A stretch of 55,734 nt of DNA from Temnopleurus reevesii (GCA_036244855.1 BQKZ01000485.1:102396-158129), one strand, 5' to 3'; counted from the first letter of the stretch, positions 45,601 to 53,060 are shown. The notes: generated from the letters alone by a model not told the origin. Translations and numbers: made by a program.

Positions 45601-47873
45601 TACATAACAATATGTAAAAGCAATAAAGATAACATATCAATAATTTCCAGATACATAACATTAGCAACAACTATACTTTTTTGTTGATTATGTAAGTTAC
45701 AGGGACTTCTTGTATAACTTTAAATGATAAATTAGTTTACAGTGACAATTTTTTTCGTCTACCTACCTACCAGGGGGGTGTTTCACCAAGTTACGAAAGA
45801 CTCAAAGGACAACTGTACTCACGACTGGTATCATTTCTTTTGCTGAATGAACATGCATCTTACGTGTATTACACTCGTTAATGTACTCGAGTCTTTCTTA
45901 AAGTCGTGCGTAACTTAAAGAACGATTTCAATAAATATCGTCCTGGTCGGCTAAGTTTCCAAGACCTAGTATGGATCATCCAGTTACTTTTATTTTTCAG
46001 TAATTGTGTTGATGTGATTGTTATAAACCACCCGTCTATTGGCTTTCTATGTCCTCCAGATATCACATGTACCTAGCTCTGGTAACGATGGTGGACAAAC
46101 CACACAAGCCAAAGATGGCCGCAAAGATGACAATCCCAGGGTAAGTGCTTACAACAAATGCCTTTCACTATCTGTTACCATAACTCTTGTGTTTGATACG
46201 GTCTCTTTGTTGGTAAATTGGGTTCAAGATGAGGAGTTCGTAATCATTCTATGATTGAAATAATTCTTGCCTTATTCTATTATTCTATGATTCTGAAGTA
46301 AAAAAGGAGCTTGGGCTTTCATTTTACTCCACAGCTCTCCATTATTGGATAAGAAGTTTCAGCGGTTCTCTTTATTTATTCTATGATTCTATGATTATTA
46401 GTTCTTGATAATCCATTTCATTGTCCCTCTTGGAAGCATCATGGTGATTTTGTTAAAAATTTTAAAAAAATATGGTACCTATTCAGAGTGGCCAACTGTT
46501 CTGGAAATTGCATGAAGCAAAATTAAAGTATGAATATGGAAATGCCTGAACAAAAGCGAGAGAATGTATAATAACAACAAGGAGCATGTTCTTTGCCAGT
46601 CAATTATGATGAAAGCCTCGAATACATATAAAAATATTCCTCATGCATATTCCTCATGCATATTCCTGAACGGTTCGAATCTCTACCTATTATCAACCTT
46701 AATAGCGTATATTTGTGTAATTTGAGTGTTTATCCATATGGATCTAATATCTTTCATTGCTTTCATTTCAGACAACAACAAACCAAAGGTGGGATGTGCC
46801 ACGGCAAGGGNGAGTGACGTCACTCGGTATCTTGGCTGGTGTTGGGCGATCGATACAGCGATCGTATCACTTCTGTAAACTGACCAACGGTGTTGGAGCT
46901 CGGTTCACGGGCCGATCTGCTCTCTCAACACCAACACCAACACCGCACACCGTACTTGAAGTCACCCAATAAGCATGTTCTTAGCCAGTCAATTATGATG
47001 AGAGCCTTGAATGCAAATAAAAATATGCCTCATGCATATTCTTGAACGGTTTGAATCTCTGCCTATTATCAACCTTAATAGGGTATATTTGTATAAGTTC
47101 AGTGTTTATTCATATGGATCCAATATTCATAATTACTTTCATTTCATCTTTCATTGTTTTCATTTCAGACAACAACAAACCAAAGGTGGGATGTGCCACG
47201 ACAGGGCGGACTAGAGGCACCGGGAATGGGCAATCAACCAGGATCAATCCAGGTCATCAGCTCCACCAACGGAGAGGTGGCGCCAGACGACTTCAACAAG
47301 GGTTCACAGGCACCCATCACCACGCCAACAGGGGAAGTGGAGGTTGTAGAAGACACAAAGTAAGTCCTTTTGTTAATCTTTTCCATTCAATGTAACTTAT
47401 GGTCTATTTCCACGAAATACACAGCATGAGTGTTTCGTTGAGCCACAAGTTCATATTTACAAGCAATATGACACTCGTTTAGTTACAGTTTTACGGTTTG
47501 TAGACTGTTGCCGTTTCATTCAACCAAATATCGATTTTTGTCACCCATTAGATATAAATTCATCTTAACAGCCATCACTAAACACTTTCTCATACCATTT
47601 TCAATGTAAATCTAACTTTTTTTTAAATAAAATATATCATGAAGTAAGAGATGCGAGTTTGGAAATCATGCAAGCACTTCAGGATCTTCAGAAACTTTAG
47701 ATTAGAATTAATTCTTTTATCTTTTATGCAAAGAGATAAATAGAGAGTTAATTACATGTGGTTTATTACCTGCATTATTCTAATGCGATTTCCCCTTCCC
47801 TGTCTCCCCATCCTCCAGGTGCTGTTGTTTCTTCAAGCGGAAAAAGAAGAAGGGTCTCGGAAGGCGGAAGTAG
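3495..47873 (+). CDS. CSNK1G: Casein kinase 1 gamma, 11 coding exons (gene-level entry)
   Basis: Joining 3495-3669, 8237-8277, 24776-24845, 40167-40315, 41553-41787, 42562-42647, 43812-43896, 45369-45517, 46060-46140, 47169-47359 and 47819-47873 gives 1317 bases: 438 residues plus a stop, close to the usual 415-455 for CK1 gamma. Seen: glycine loop G49-x-G51-x-x-G54, catalytic Lys71 (VAIKL), catalytic loop YRDVKPEN with Asp161, DFG at 184-186, the CK1-type SIN (216-218) in place of APE, and the segment [18 protein letters not shown] (199-216). From about residue 331 comes a family-specific tail ending in Cys422-Cys423-Cys424 followed by a lysine/arginine cluster. Family knowledge: CK1 gamma is a palmitoylated Ser/Thr kinase at the plasma membrane that phosphorylates LRP5/6 in Wnt signalling. 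Invertebrates usually have one copy, so no vertebrate paralogue number is given. No catalytic residue is missing. Confidence 0.96.
6349..6415. repeat. Dispersed repeat copy related to 12503-12565
   Basis: Both share TAAGCCAATATTT, then CAGATATTTT and ACCAG(A)TTTGACA in the same order and spacing. This indicates two diverged copies of one interspersed repeat in introns 1 and 2. Confidence 0.6.
7617..7700 (+). repeat. Retroposon-tail fragment AGCGCTATATAAA-(ATT)n
   Basis: AAGTGTTTTGAGCGC, then AAGCGCTATATAAAAGCC and seven ATT units. This looks like the 3' end of a short interspersed element. No polymerase III box was seen upstream. Confidence 0.6.
8237..8277 (+). CDS. CSNK1G: CK1 gamma coding exon 2 (catalytic lysine microexon)
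   Basis: A 41-base exon between a CAACAG acceptor (to 8236) and a GTAAGT donor (8278). It completes Gly59 and encodes [13 protein letters not shown], residues 60-72, including the invariant ATP-positioning Lys71. It is too short to be found by ORF length; family similarity and exact phase (1 in, 0 out) identify it. Introns of 4.6 and 16.5 kb flank it, so skipping is conceivable. Skipping would remove 41 bases, shift the frame and delete the catalytic lysine. Confidence 0.94.
8718..9133. repeat. Three imperfect tandem copies of a ~140-156 bp unit
   Basis: The anchor ATTAAAATGTGC recurs at 8743, 8881 and 9037 (spacings 138 and 156). Each is followed by an ATGAAATTCT-like segment and TATTTTATCCTGC, and preceded in copies 2 and 3 by GTTCAC..CAAGAAAGGG. 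Copies have diverged by substitutions and small indels. An open frame (8668-9057) spans them by chance and reads the repeated units. Confidence 0.85.
12499..12694. mobile_element. Possible TIR element, about 196 bp
   Basis: Left TACTGTATAAGC and inverted right TACTATGTAAGC, with GCGAAA-type words inside. The left part (12503-12565) resembles 6349-6415 in intron 1. TIRs are imperfect and no clear target duplication was found. Confidence 0.42.
16645..16705 (+). repeat. Third copy of the AGCGCTATA-(ATT)n tail
   Basis: AAAAAGTGCTATGATACA, then AAAAGCGCTATAATGC and TATTATTATTATTA. Diverged from the other two copies. Confidence 0.5.
17238..17329. repeat. CTT/TTCC-rich pyrimidine tract abutting the minisatellite
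   Basis: Runs of CTT and TTCC change gradually into the CTGCCTCCTCC array, with the first GCC-containing unit near 17320. It looks like the microsatellite seed from which the longer unit arose. Confidence 0.8.
17330..18725. repeat. 11-bp minisatellite, unit CTGCCTCCTCC, about 125 copies
   Basis: Near-homopyrimidine on the + strand, with one G per unit. A core of about 46 almost perfect units (17797-18310, one TTGCC variant near 17889) is flanked on both sides by diverged units such as CTGCCATCTCC, TTGCCTCCTCC and CTGCCTCATCC. The unit contains no stop in any frame and 11 is not divisible by 3, so long meaningless ORFs appear in several frames of both strands. Because the core is uniform, the assembled length is unreliable. 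It lies within intron 2. Confidence 0.97.
20228..20276. other. Poly-C run and 28-base assembly gap
   Basis: A run of 21 C (20228-20248) follows a G-rich segment (20201-20219) and leads into N 20249-20276. The G-rich/C-rich pairing could form a strong hairpin and explain the sequencing failure. Confidence 0.97.
20277..20314. other. Nextera mate-pair junction adapter left in the assembly
   Basis: CTGTCTCTTATACACATCT at 20277-20295 is followed directly by its reverse complement at 20296-20314. This is the 19-bp Tn5 mosaic end in head-to-head form, the junction produced by Nextera mate-pair circularisation. It abuts the N run and is not genomic. Translations of it give the well-known contaminant peptide [12 protein letters not shown]. 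Confidence 0.98.
24776..24845 (+). CDS. CSNK1G: CK1 gamma coding exon 3 (helix C region)
   Basis: A 70-base exon after the acceptor ATTACAG and before GTAAGA at 24846. It encodes [20 protein letters not shown] and GQS (residues 73-95) plus the first base of Glu96. The HLEYRFYK segment is the CK1 counterpart of helix C and supplies the glutamate that pairs with Lys71. The two largest introns of the gene flank it. Confidence 0.95.
24941..25096. mobile_element. Diverged hairpin MITE, about 156 bp
   Basis: Left GGCCAATTGCATAAAA and inverted right GGTACATTGCATAAAA, 95 bases after exon 3. The ends resemble those of 25581-25711 (GGCCCTATTGCAT), suggesting one family. Confidence 0.5.
25581..25711. 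mobile_element. Hairpin MITE, about 131 bp
   Basis: Arms GGCCCTATTGCATGAAAAGT and, inverted at the right end, GGCCCTATTGCATAAAAAGT. The arms continue through TTGC.TTTAAA..CAA. The flanks do not give a clean target duplication. Confidence 0.72.
26346..26711. mobile_element. CpG-rich inverted-repeat element flanked by TTAA, about 366 bp
   Basis: TTAA at 26342-26345 and 26712-26715. The imperfect inverted ends share a pattern of AG.C.G..CG.CATGA.CGA. The block is far richer in G, C and CpG than its surroundings. A TTAA duplication fits piggyBac-type transposition. A CpG-rich regulatory region is the alternative, but no gene starts nearby. Confidence 0.45.
29272..29870. mobile_element. Long foldback element flanked by TTAA, about 599 bp
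   Basis: TTAA at 29268-29271 and 29871-29874. The ends are AGGGGAA with TCAGACA-like subterminal sequence. Nested inverted segments include GGATAATCCGTTCAAAAGTTAT (imperfectly mirrored near 29765-29790) and ATGGAGAACTC (mirrored near 29675). Most of the element can fold into one imperfect hairpin. It has no coding capacity. Confidence 0.75.
31675..32382. mobile_element. PIF/Harbinger-like non-autonomous DNA transposon, 708 bp
   Basis: Terminal inverted repeats GACCCCTTTTACACTACC (31675-31692) and its reverse complement (32365-32382) match perfectly. TAA flanks both sides (31672-31674, 32383-32385), fitting the 3-bp TWA target duplication of PIF/Harbinger. GC-rich subterminal regions repeat TAGTGTAAAAG and GGCCAGGC-type words. 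No transposase frame is seen, so it depends on a partner in trans. The perfect TIRs suggest recent activity. Confidence 0.85.
32382..33555. repeat. 474-bp direct duplication across the gap (likely allelic false duplication)
   Basis: 32382-32855 and 33082-33555 have equal length and differ at about five single positions, roughly 1%. The second copy begins exactly at the outer edge of the 31675-32382 element, and the first copy ends at the gap. That pattern fits two haplotype contigs that were placed in series instead of merged. Confidence 0.93.
32856..33081. other. 226-base assembly gap
   Basis: A run of N between two nearly identical 474-base sequences. An open frame crossing it on the minus strand is meaningless. 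Confidence 0.99.
37222..37505. repeat. Polypyrimidine tract, about 280 bp
   Basis: CCTCC/CTTCC-rich stretch with few purines in intron 3. It is irregular, without a fixed unit. Confidence 0.8.
39992..40076. mobile_element. Small hairpin MITE, 85 bp
   Basis: AGTCAAACCTGCCTA at the left and AGTCAAACCAGTCTA inverted at the right, with GACC/GGTC continuing the stem. It ends 90 bases before exon 4. A diverged left half is present at 53445-53487. Confidence 0.65.
40167..40315 (+). CDS. CSNK1G: CK1 gamma coding exon 4 (hinge and N/C-lobe junction)
   Basis: 149 bases from the CCACAG acceptor to GTAAGT at 40316. It encodes residues 96-145: [20 protein letters not shown], then [13 protein letters not shown] and the run to LLLSIQL. 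The [10 protein letters not shown] hinge is a CK1 signature. Phase 1 in, 0 out. A hairpin MITE ends about 90 bases upstream of the acceptor. Confidence 0.97.
40316..41552 (+). other. CSNK1G intron 4 (1.2 kb)
   Basis: GTAAGT donor, TTACAG acceptor, AT-rich. The open frame 40408-40590 lies inside it without any family similarity. No repeats recognised. Confidence 0.92.
41553..41787 (+). CDS. CSNK1G: CK1 gamma coding exon 5 (catalytic and activation loops)
   Basis: 235 bases from acceptor TATTACAG to GTGAGT at 41788, the largest exon. It encodes residues 146-223, with [12 protein letters not shown] (Asp161, Lys163, Asn166), [10 protein letters not shown] (DFG 184-186), and the activation segment through [17 protein letters not shown]. 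All residues needed for phosphotransfer in this part are present. Ends in phase 1. Confidence 0.98.
41788..42561 (+). other. CSNK1G intron 5 (0.8 kb)
   Basis: GTGAGT donor, ATTACAG acceptor. At 42438-42472 it carries a 35-base segment also found in intron 9. Nothing else was seen. Confidence 0.92.
42438..42472 (+). repeat. 35-base segment shared by introns 5 and 9 (copy 1)
   Basis: GATAAGAAGTTTCAGC, one variable base, then TTCTCTTTATTTATTCT. It differs at one base from 46348-46382. The surrounding sequences do not align. Confidence 0.8.
42562..42647 (+). CDS. CSNK1G: CK1 gamma coding exon 6
   Basis: 86 bases between CAATTACAG and GTAAAA at 42648. It encodes the end of Glu224 and residues 225-252 ([20 protein letters not shown] then SLPWQGLK), the CK1 helix F region with the invariant RRDDLE motif. 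The donor GTAAAA is weaker than those of its neighbours. Phase 1 in, 0 out. Confidence 0.97.
43027..43200. repeat. (TTC)n polypyrimidine microsatellite
   Basis: Long TTC runs interrupted by TA and CC steps, in intron 6. The GAA/TTC type can adopt triplex structures and is often length-polymorphic. Confidence 0.93.
43570..43730. repeat. CTTCAT/CTTCATCTT pyrimidine-rich repeat
   Basis: Degenerate CTTCAC, CTTCAT and CTTCTT units ending about 80 bases before exon 7. Open frames over it are artefacts of the repeat. Confidence 0.8.
43812..43896 (+). CDS. CSNK1G: CK1 gamma coding exon 7
   Basis: 85 bases after ATTATCAG and before GTTAGT at 43897. It encodes [20 protein letters not shown] and EVLCENYP (residues 253-280), C-lobe helices G-H of a CK1 kinase. 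Upstream within 800 bases lie two polypyrimidine repeats, which could affect acceptor recognition. Confidence 0.96.
43897..45368 (+). other. CSNK1G intron 7 (1.5 kb)
   Basis: GTTAGT donor, TTTACAG acceptor. AT-rich with no recognised repeats or coding similarity. Confidence 0.92.
45369..45517 (+). CDS. CSNK1G: CK1 gamma coding exon 8 (end of kinase domain)
   Basis: 149 bases after CTTTACAG and before GTGAGT at 45518. It encodes residues 281-330, including [20 protein letters not shown] and [17 protein letters not shown]. This is the last part of the kinase fold, ending with the FDW motif typical of CK1 shortly before the tail. Phase 1 in, 0 out. Confidence 0.97.
45518..46059 (+). other. CSNK1G intron 8 (0.5 kb)
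   Basis: GTGAGT donor, CCTCCAG acceptor. Contains a MITE copy at about 45773-45925, ending about 135 bases before exon 9. Confidence 0.92.
45773..45925. mobile_element. MITE copy, left end GGGGTGTTTCACCAAG
   Basis: The left end and the internal GTCGTGCGTAACTT.AAGAACGA segment match the element at 54083-54248. The right end is diverged or lost. It lies in intron 8. Confidence 0.6.
46060..46140 (+). CDS. CSNK1G: CK1 gamma coding exon 9 (variable tail)
   Basis: 81 bases, exactly 27 codons, phase 0 on both sides, between CCTCCAG and GTAAGT at 46141. It encodes a hydrophilic Gly/Asp/Lys-rich linker starting [15 protein letters not shown] (residues 331-357). Being a symmetric exon in a poorly conserved tail, it could be skipped without a frameshift. 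Identification rests on splice sites, frame and position more than on sequence similarity. Confidence 0.82.
46348..46382 (+). repeat. 35-base segment shared by introns 5 and 9 (copy 2)
   Basis: One mismatch (G for A) relative to 42438-42472, same orientation. Neighbouring TCTATGATT units repeat several times. Confidence 0.8.
46583..47207 (+). repeat. Direct duplication of intron 9 end plus exon 10 start
   Basis: 46583-46810 and 46973-47207 are direct repeats of about 230 bases, beginning AGCATGTTCTT and ending in exon 10. They differ at several percent of positions and by small indels: one copy has a doubled CATGCATATTCCT unit, the other extra bases near 47130. Between them is the 46811-46972 block. 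Confidence 0.85.
46772..46972 (+). pseudogene. Partial duplicate of CSNK1G exon 10, possible alternative terminal exon
   Basis: Bases 46772-46810 repeat the first 39 bases of exon 10 after an intact CATTTCAG acceptor. The differences near the end (CGG/CGA, CAA/CAG, GGG/GGC) are all synonymous, so [13 protein letters not shown] is kept. After an N at 46811 the sequence no longer resembles exon 10, but the frame stays open through 53 codons to TAA at 46970-46972. The block starts with the palindrome GAGTGACGTCACTC and is GC-richer than its surroundings. Spliced from exon 9, it would replace the tail and remove the palmitoylation cysteines. It may equally be a broken duplicate, an element insertion or an assembly join of two alleles; the single N favours caution. 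Confidence 0.45.
47169..47359 (+). CDS. CSNK1G: CK1 gamma coding exon 10 (conserved tail)
   Basis: 191 bases after CATTTCAG and before GTAAGT at 47360. It encodes residues 358-420 and two bases of Lys421. The VISSTNGE motif and the acidic EVEVVED segment just before the cysteines match the conserved C-terminal region of CK1 gamma. Its first 39 bases and about 195 bases of the upstream intron are duplicated about 0.4 kb upstream, at 46583-46810. Confidence 0.94.
47360..47818 (+). other. CSNK1G intron 10 (0.46 kb)
   Basis: The shortest intron of the gene, between GTAAGT and CCTCCAG. Nothing notable seen. Confidence 0.92.
47819..47873 (+). CDS. CSNK1G: CK1 gamma coding exon 11 (palmitoylation motif and stop)
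   Basis: Acceptor CCTCCAG ends at 47818. The exon completes Lys421 and encodes [17 protein letters not shown], then TAG at 47871-47873. Three adjacent cysteines followed by a lysine/arginine cluster are the known CK1 gamma membrane-anchoring signal (cysteine palmitoylation next to a polybasic patch). It is a separate terminal exon, so alternative splicing upstream could yield a soluble form. Confidence 0.95.
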
Positions 47874-50785
47874 CCGTCCATGTCACATCCCTCGCTCTCC
47901 AATTGAATGACCCTTTGACCTATATACAATCCCTCTTGTCGATCATCTTTAGCTGTTTCCTAAAGGGCTGGATGGACACCACGCACCTGTTGCACTGTTT
48001 CCAAACAGGTGGCCGACATCTGAAAAGACCATTTGGCATCCATCCTTGAGACCAGATACTCTCTCGTACCCTACAGTGGAAATCTCTTCAGGGTTGTACC
48101 AAAGCTGGACCTTGGCTTTCTTCTATAAACTGTTAATGGTCTTGTCGCTGGAGGGTTGTACAAAAGTTTAACACTGACTCACACAAGATATTGAGGACAT
48201 GACCCAGAGTGTTGGACTACACTCGGTCATTGAAAGACTCTTGAAGACTATCCTACAATCCATCATTCAGCATCGATGATTGGTATCCAGTCTCTGGAAC
48301 AATTCTATCAGGGTTTCTTAAATGCCATCCATCAGACTATCACTAATCCATTAGACCTTAGTTGATATTCTGATGTCCTAGAGGGGATAGAGTTGGATTG
48401 GTACCATGTTAAGACATCCTTTAGACCAAACAACCTTTTCTTCAACTTGAGTCGCTGTTTATCATTACAAAATGCCTGAAGCATTTCATCAGGGTTCATT
48501 GTAAGCCTTCTTTTTGACGTTCAGAAAGTCCTTCTCAAAGACTCTAGGACTGGAAGCAGTCGTCCAGAAAGGCTATGGGTTGTAGCAGTACTGAACCAAA
48601 TACATCCCTCGGTCATATCAAACTTGAGTAGCTGGTTCTCAAGGATTGGCATCGGATCGTCTAATGGTATACATCTAGAGATATCATAATGATGTGTGAT
48701 CTACCAAGAGATATCAGATGTTCACTATTTGATAGCCCTGCCCTGTACATGTAACAGTTCTCCAGCAGAACAATTACCGAGCAAAGATGTCCATCTATTA
48801 CTGGTTACGTGTTTACATATATACTTTTTGAATACAAATTTTGCTGTATATGTTGTTCCATTGTCACTGTTCCATATATTGTCTCTGGAAATCATCCAAA
48901 CTGCTCAGATTCTACAACATTTGTTTTTCCTATCTGATGTAATTTAATATTTTTGTCCTGAAAGCTAATTCAAAAGCTTTGTTGGTAAATATTCTGCATT
49001 TGGATTGATGGCAATACCGTTACTTGTATGGGCATTTCAAAATATAATGCTCAACTTTTTTGTAACAAGTCAAATGAAAAGCCAGAATCGAAATCAATTT
49101 AAACATATTTCTCTTACTGCCAAGAGAAGATCTTGATTGAAATAATTCCCATATTTTGAATTAAATTTATGCTGATATTCAGCAGTTACGTTTTCAAATT
49201 TTCATGTTCAGCCATGAGTTCTACCATTTAAAACAAAGTAGAATAAAACAAAATTAAAAATGGAACGCCACATATTTTTCTCCATATGTCCAACTGAAAA
49301 TGTTTAATGGTCCACATTACTGGATTCGAGTACATCAATATTTTTAAAAACTTTCAGTGTGTTTGTTTTGTATAGATAATGAATTTATGTGCAATTTTCT
49401 TTAAAAATTCCTTTGCACTCTTTAGTATATTAAGCATAAATGTTTATCTCTTTTGTTTTTGCCCTATGACATGTACGAGAGGACAGTTTCTTTGGATAAA
49501 GGTTGAAAAGCATTGAGGTTGAAATACCAAAAGTAGAACAAAACTAAAGATTGAATGAAACAGATTGCTGGTCAAATACTAAGAAAAAACGACTTGCATA
49601 TGGAATAACTTCATGCAAATTGATATCTGGACTGGAAATTGTAAGTCCTTTTGAATGCCGCTTTTAAAGGTGTATGTACCCTCTTTAAATTGAGAGTTTT
49701 ATCAGCAGAAGGTTCTATGTCTACAAGGTATATTTATGTATAATCATTGGACATCTTGTTTTATTAAGAAATATTGACTCATCACTCTTTCTTCAAAGTG
49801 AATAATGAGTAAAAGAAGAATATTAAAACAAGATTTGTGATGTAGTACTCTAAAACAAGGTAAAAACACAAAAGCGTTTGTATTATATTTTGTTTAGTTG
49901 TTGAGAATCACTTTAGTTTGGCAATTAAACTGAAGGAAATTATATTTTTAAACATCACTTTTTTCATCACTTTTAAGTTTGTGTCCATAAATTGTCTGGT
50001 TTGAAGCAATTGATTATTGAAAAAGGTAGAAGCAAGTGATAATGAATTCATGATAATTTATATTATCGACCATAAATCCAGTAGATACTAAAGTCTTGTT
50101 GTGAAATAAAAGGATCCTCTCTTATATTAAATAAACCTGCTTATTTGGACTCAACAATTGCATTATCTATTGATGACATGATACTGGAAACCTACCGTAA
50201 GTCGTAAAATTCATTACCCAATCTTGTCATCTTCCTGAATGAAGTATTTCAACCTTTCCAATGACGCCCAACATTTAGTCTCAAGTCTTGTAAAAGTTGA
50301 TAAAAGAATGAGGTTCAACTAGACATACAATACATAATTATACAGGTTTTCCTTCCACTGTTCGGTTCTAAACGATGGGTTGCCTTTTAAAGCTGCAGGT
50401 CACGTTTATGTTTTTTAATTTAAAAACAAATTGTGAAGAGGACTATTTCTACACGTTGTTGAAAGCCATATCCATATCATTTGGGGGAGAATTTTTTCCT
50501 TTTTTCCCCTTAATACCCAATGATCGTCTTTATTCTTTCAAATCTTTTCAATGTTTCTGTGTGTGTTCAAATTCAAGTTGTTGTTCTTTAGTTGCTAAGA
50601 AAAGAATCTGTGCAGTTACCAATCAAATAGACAGGAGGATACAACTCCTGTTGGATTTTGAAGTCATGTAAATTCATAAATGCAATGTGCAAGCTGTAAA
50701 ATAGTGTTATGTTATTTTTATAAAGCCAATTTGTAAATTAACATGGAGGAGGTGCTGACAACAGGAAATAAAACCTCACAGTTGT
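47874..50785 (+). other. Probable 3' UTR of CSNK1G
   Basis: From the TAG onward no splice or coding signal continues the gene. The first clear polyadenylation candidates are AATAAA at 50105 and 50130. A better placed one is AATAAA at 50767, followed within 10-30 bases by a T/G-rich stretch (50781-50802) resembling a downstream element. A further AATAAA lies at 50849. The exact end is inferred, and shorter forms are possible. No other features are seen in this stretch. Confidence 0.4.
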
Positions 50786-50802
50786 TTATGTTTTTCTGTT
50801 GA
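50767..50802 (+). terminator. Candidate polyadenylation signal and downstream element
   Basis: AATAAA at 50767-50772, a CA step near 50779-50780 as possible cleavage site, then GTTGTTTATGTTTTTCTGTT, a T/G-rich downstream element. The spacing fits a canonical metazoan poly(A) site. Competing AATAAA hexamers at 50105, 50130 and 50849 prevent a firm choice. Confidence 0.33.
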
Positions 50803-51545
50803 ATCTTTCAAACTTGTTCAGTCTGTAAAATTCAAAGTTGCAATTTATAATAAACCCAGTGACATGGGACTAGTGATTAGTTTGATTTCATACACCATGG
50901 TGTTTATGAATGTTTCAGTGTCACCCACAATTGCCTTATATAACTGTACATTTTTTCATTCAAGTAATTATTGAAATAATGTTTAGAATATGAGAAACAG
51001 TTTTAATTTGTGGCAATTTTTTGTATGTATAGTTTTGCTAAATTTGGCACAATGATTACCATATAGAATGGAACTGACCACATTGTCAGTGAATATTGCG
51101 AGGAAATCACGTACATCAATAATATGTAGTTGCCACCACTACTCTGCTTGTGTGTCATTTTATATATGTTACATATATGAAAGTACATTTACTTTTCCTT
51201 CAGATTTTGCCACTTACTTATCAGTCCTGCACCTTGCATTGATATAGCGTTTAGACAACTGTTCACCATGGGATGTATTACGTCCTATTAACAGTGAAGA
51301 GGCAATATTCACTTAAGAGTATCAGATAGGGAACATGAAATCTGTTAAAAATCATCAGCGCAAACCATAAGTTTCTTCATCTTCTTTTTCTTCTGTCAGG
51401 TTTTCCTTCCTTCACTCGACCTTTTATCGTTCTTGCCTCATGTCTTTGGTAAAATTTTTATAGTCGTGTTTGACGCGTTGTGCTGAGCATCATTCCATTA
51501 TAAACACAGAGAGAAGGAGAGAGAGGGAGAGAAAGTCCGCGCATG

Positions 51546-51572
51546 TGTGTGAGTGTGTGTGTGTGTGTGTGT
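51546..51572. repeat. (GT)n microsatellite
   Basis: GTGTGTGAGTGTGTGTG-type run preceded by GAGAGA-rich sequence, downstream of the gene. Confidence 0.85.
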
Positions 51573-53060
51573 CTGCATGAGAGACTGTGTGAAATGATAT
51601 ATTGTAATTGGTACTGCTAATGCAAATTGAACAATAAGTTGGTATACATGTAAACAATTTTTATTGTCTTAATGAAATCGTTATTAAACAAAGAAGGCAT
51701 AATATAACTGTACATTTTGTAAACTTCTTATGAATATGCTCTTTGATTTCATGAAGATCACGTATACCGAAAATGCATTATCAGTTTTTATTCATCAAAT
51801 TCAGGTAAAAAATTAATTGTTTCTTTCATGCAGTTCATAGTTTATTTCCACACTTCCCCTTAAAGTCATAATAAGTTGCACCTGTGCAGGTGCACAATCT
51901 TGATATGTAGATACGAAGTCATATTGCCATATTGTTGAAAAGTACACAGTTATTAAATCAGCTTTAAAAATGTGATGTTACGTAATGGAATATCATGTAA
52001 TCTGTTGGCAGCAAACAGAAATACCTTGGAATAATACTTACATGAATTTTATTCCATTCATTTTTTTTGTATGAACAAGTTAGATGACGATGCAAGGTGA
52101 ATGATATTTGTCTAATGTATCCTAAATGTGTTTCTTTTTTGTGATTCAAACTAGGCTGTCGTAAGAAGAGAATGATAATAACAGTAGGAGTTTCATAAAA
52201 TACTGTATCAATAAATACGCGCATTATGCCCTTCCAGTGTTCTAAAAGGCCCAGTTCATTCATACTATTCCATCTGTGTTGAGTCAGAATCATTATCAGA
52301 TTCAGTCTTCTCGATAGAGAATCTAAGGGCCAGCATGTGTACTTTATACACAATGCACCCCCTCAGATTCTCCTTTTTGTGATTAGGAACAGAATCTGCC
52401 CATGAGACTGATAGATTGATGATTGACCGAGCCATCAAATAATTCACAATGGGCCTTACGTCTCACTATAAGCTTTGGAATTCAAAGTTACATCATACCT
52501 ATCTATCTGAGAAAGAATTATACGGGAATTTTGTATCAATGTTGTGTGTTGTGTTTTCCATATCTTGTGGCCACACCTCCCTTTATCGATTTAATTTACA
52601 TGTTTATGTGACTGATGTTCCTAAATGGTTTTTAATTTCAATTTTTATATCGGCATTACATGTATATTAGAAATGACCTAAATGAATTCAAAGGGAGTTG
52701 AACGTATATCAGTACCACAATCATAGATAACTATTCCCCAATTGTTATGTGATCAAAAATGAAACTCTTTTATGCTGTCGCTCATGCTGTTTATGTCTCT
52801 TCTTCATAAGCTATTTGTACACTATGAAATGTTTCACTCTAAATCATTTCAAGATTCTTGCTTCAGAGAATCGAGGAGTAAAAAGAAATGTGAATAAAAT
52901 ATGTAGAAATTATCAAAACATATAATGTGGCTTGTCTATTTCTTTATACGATGTGTGAATTTTTAATTGTGTCATCATTTAATCACTTTTTCTGCCTATT
53001 TGAACCTTTGGACATGAAGATGTACATGCTGCAAACAAAATTTATGCCACAACCAACTAT

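Larger units (their letters stand above)
46141..47168 (+). other. CSNK1G intron 9 (1.0 kb) with partial exon-10 duplicate
   Basis: GTAAGT donor, CATTTCAG acceptor. It contains the second copy of the 35-base segment (46348-46382), the truncated duplicate of exon 10 with its upstream intron (46583-46810), a single N (46811) and a GC-richer unrelated block (46812-46972). Confidence 0.9.

Noticed and set aside
46672..46685. GGTTCGAATC resembling a tRNA or SINE B box
   Set aside because: No A box upstream, no cloverleaf, and the matching duplicate at about 47049 has lost the motif.
51964..52353. 129-codon minus-strand frame
   Set aside because: Starts and ends arbitrarily in AT-rich sequence; no domain or signal recognised.
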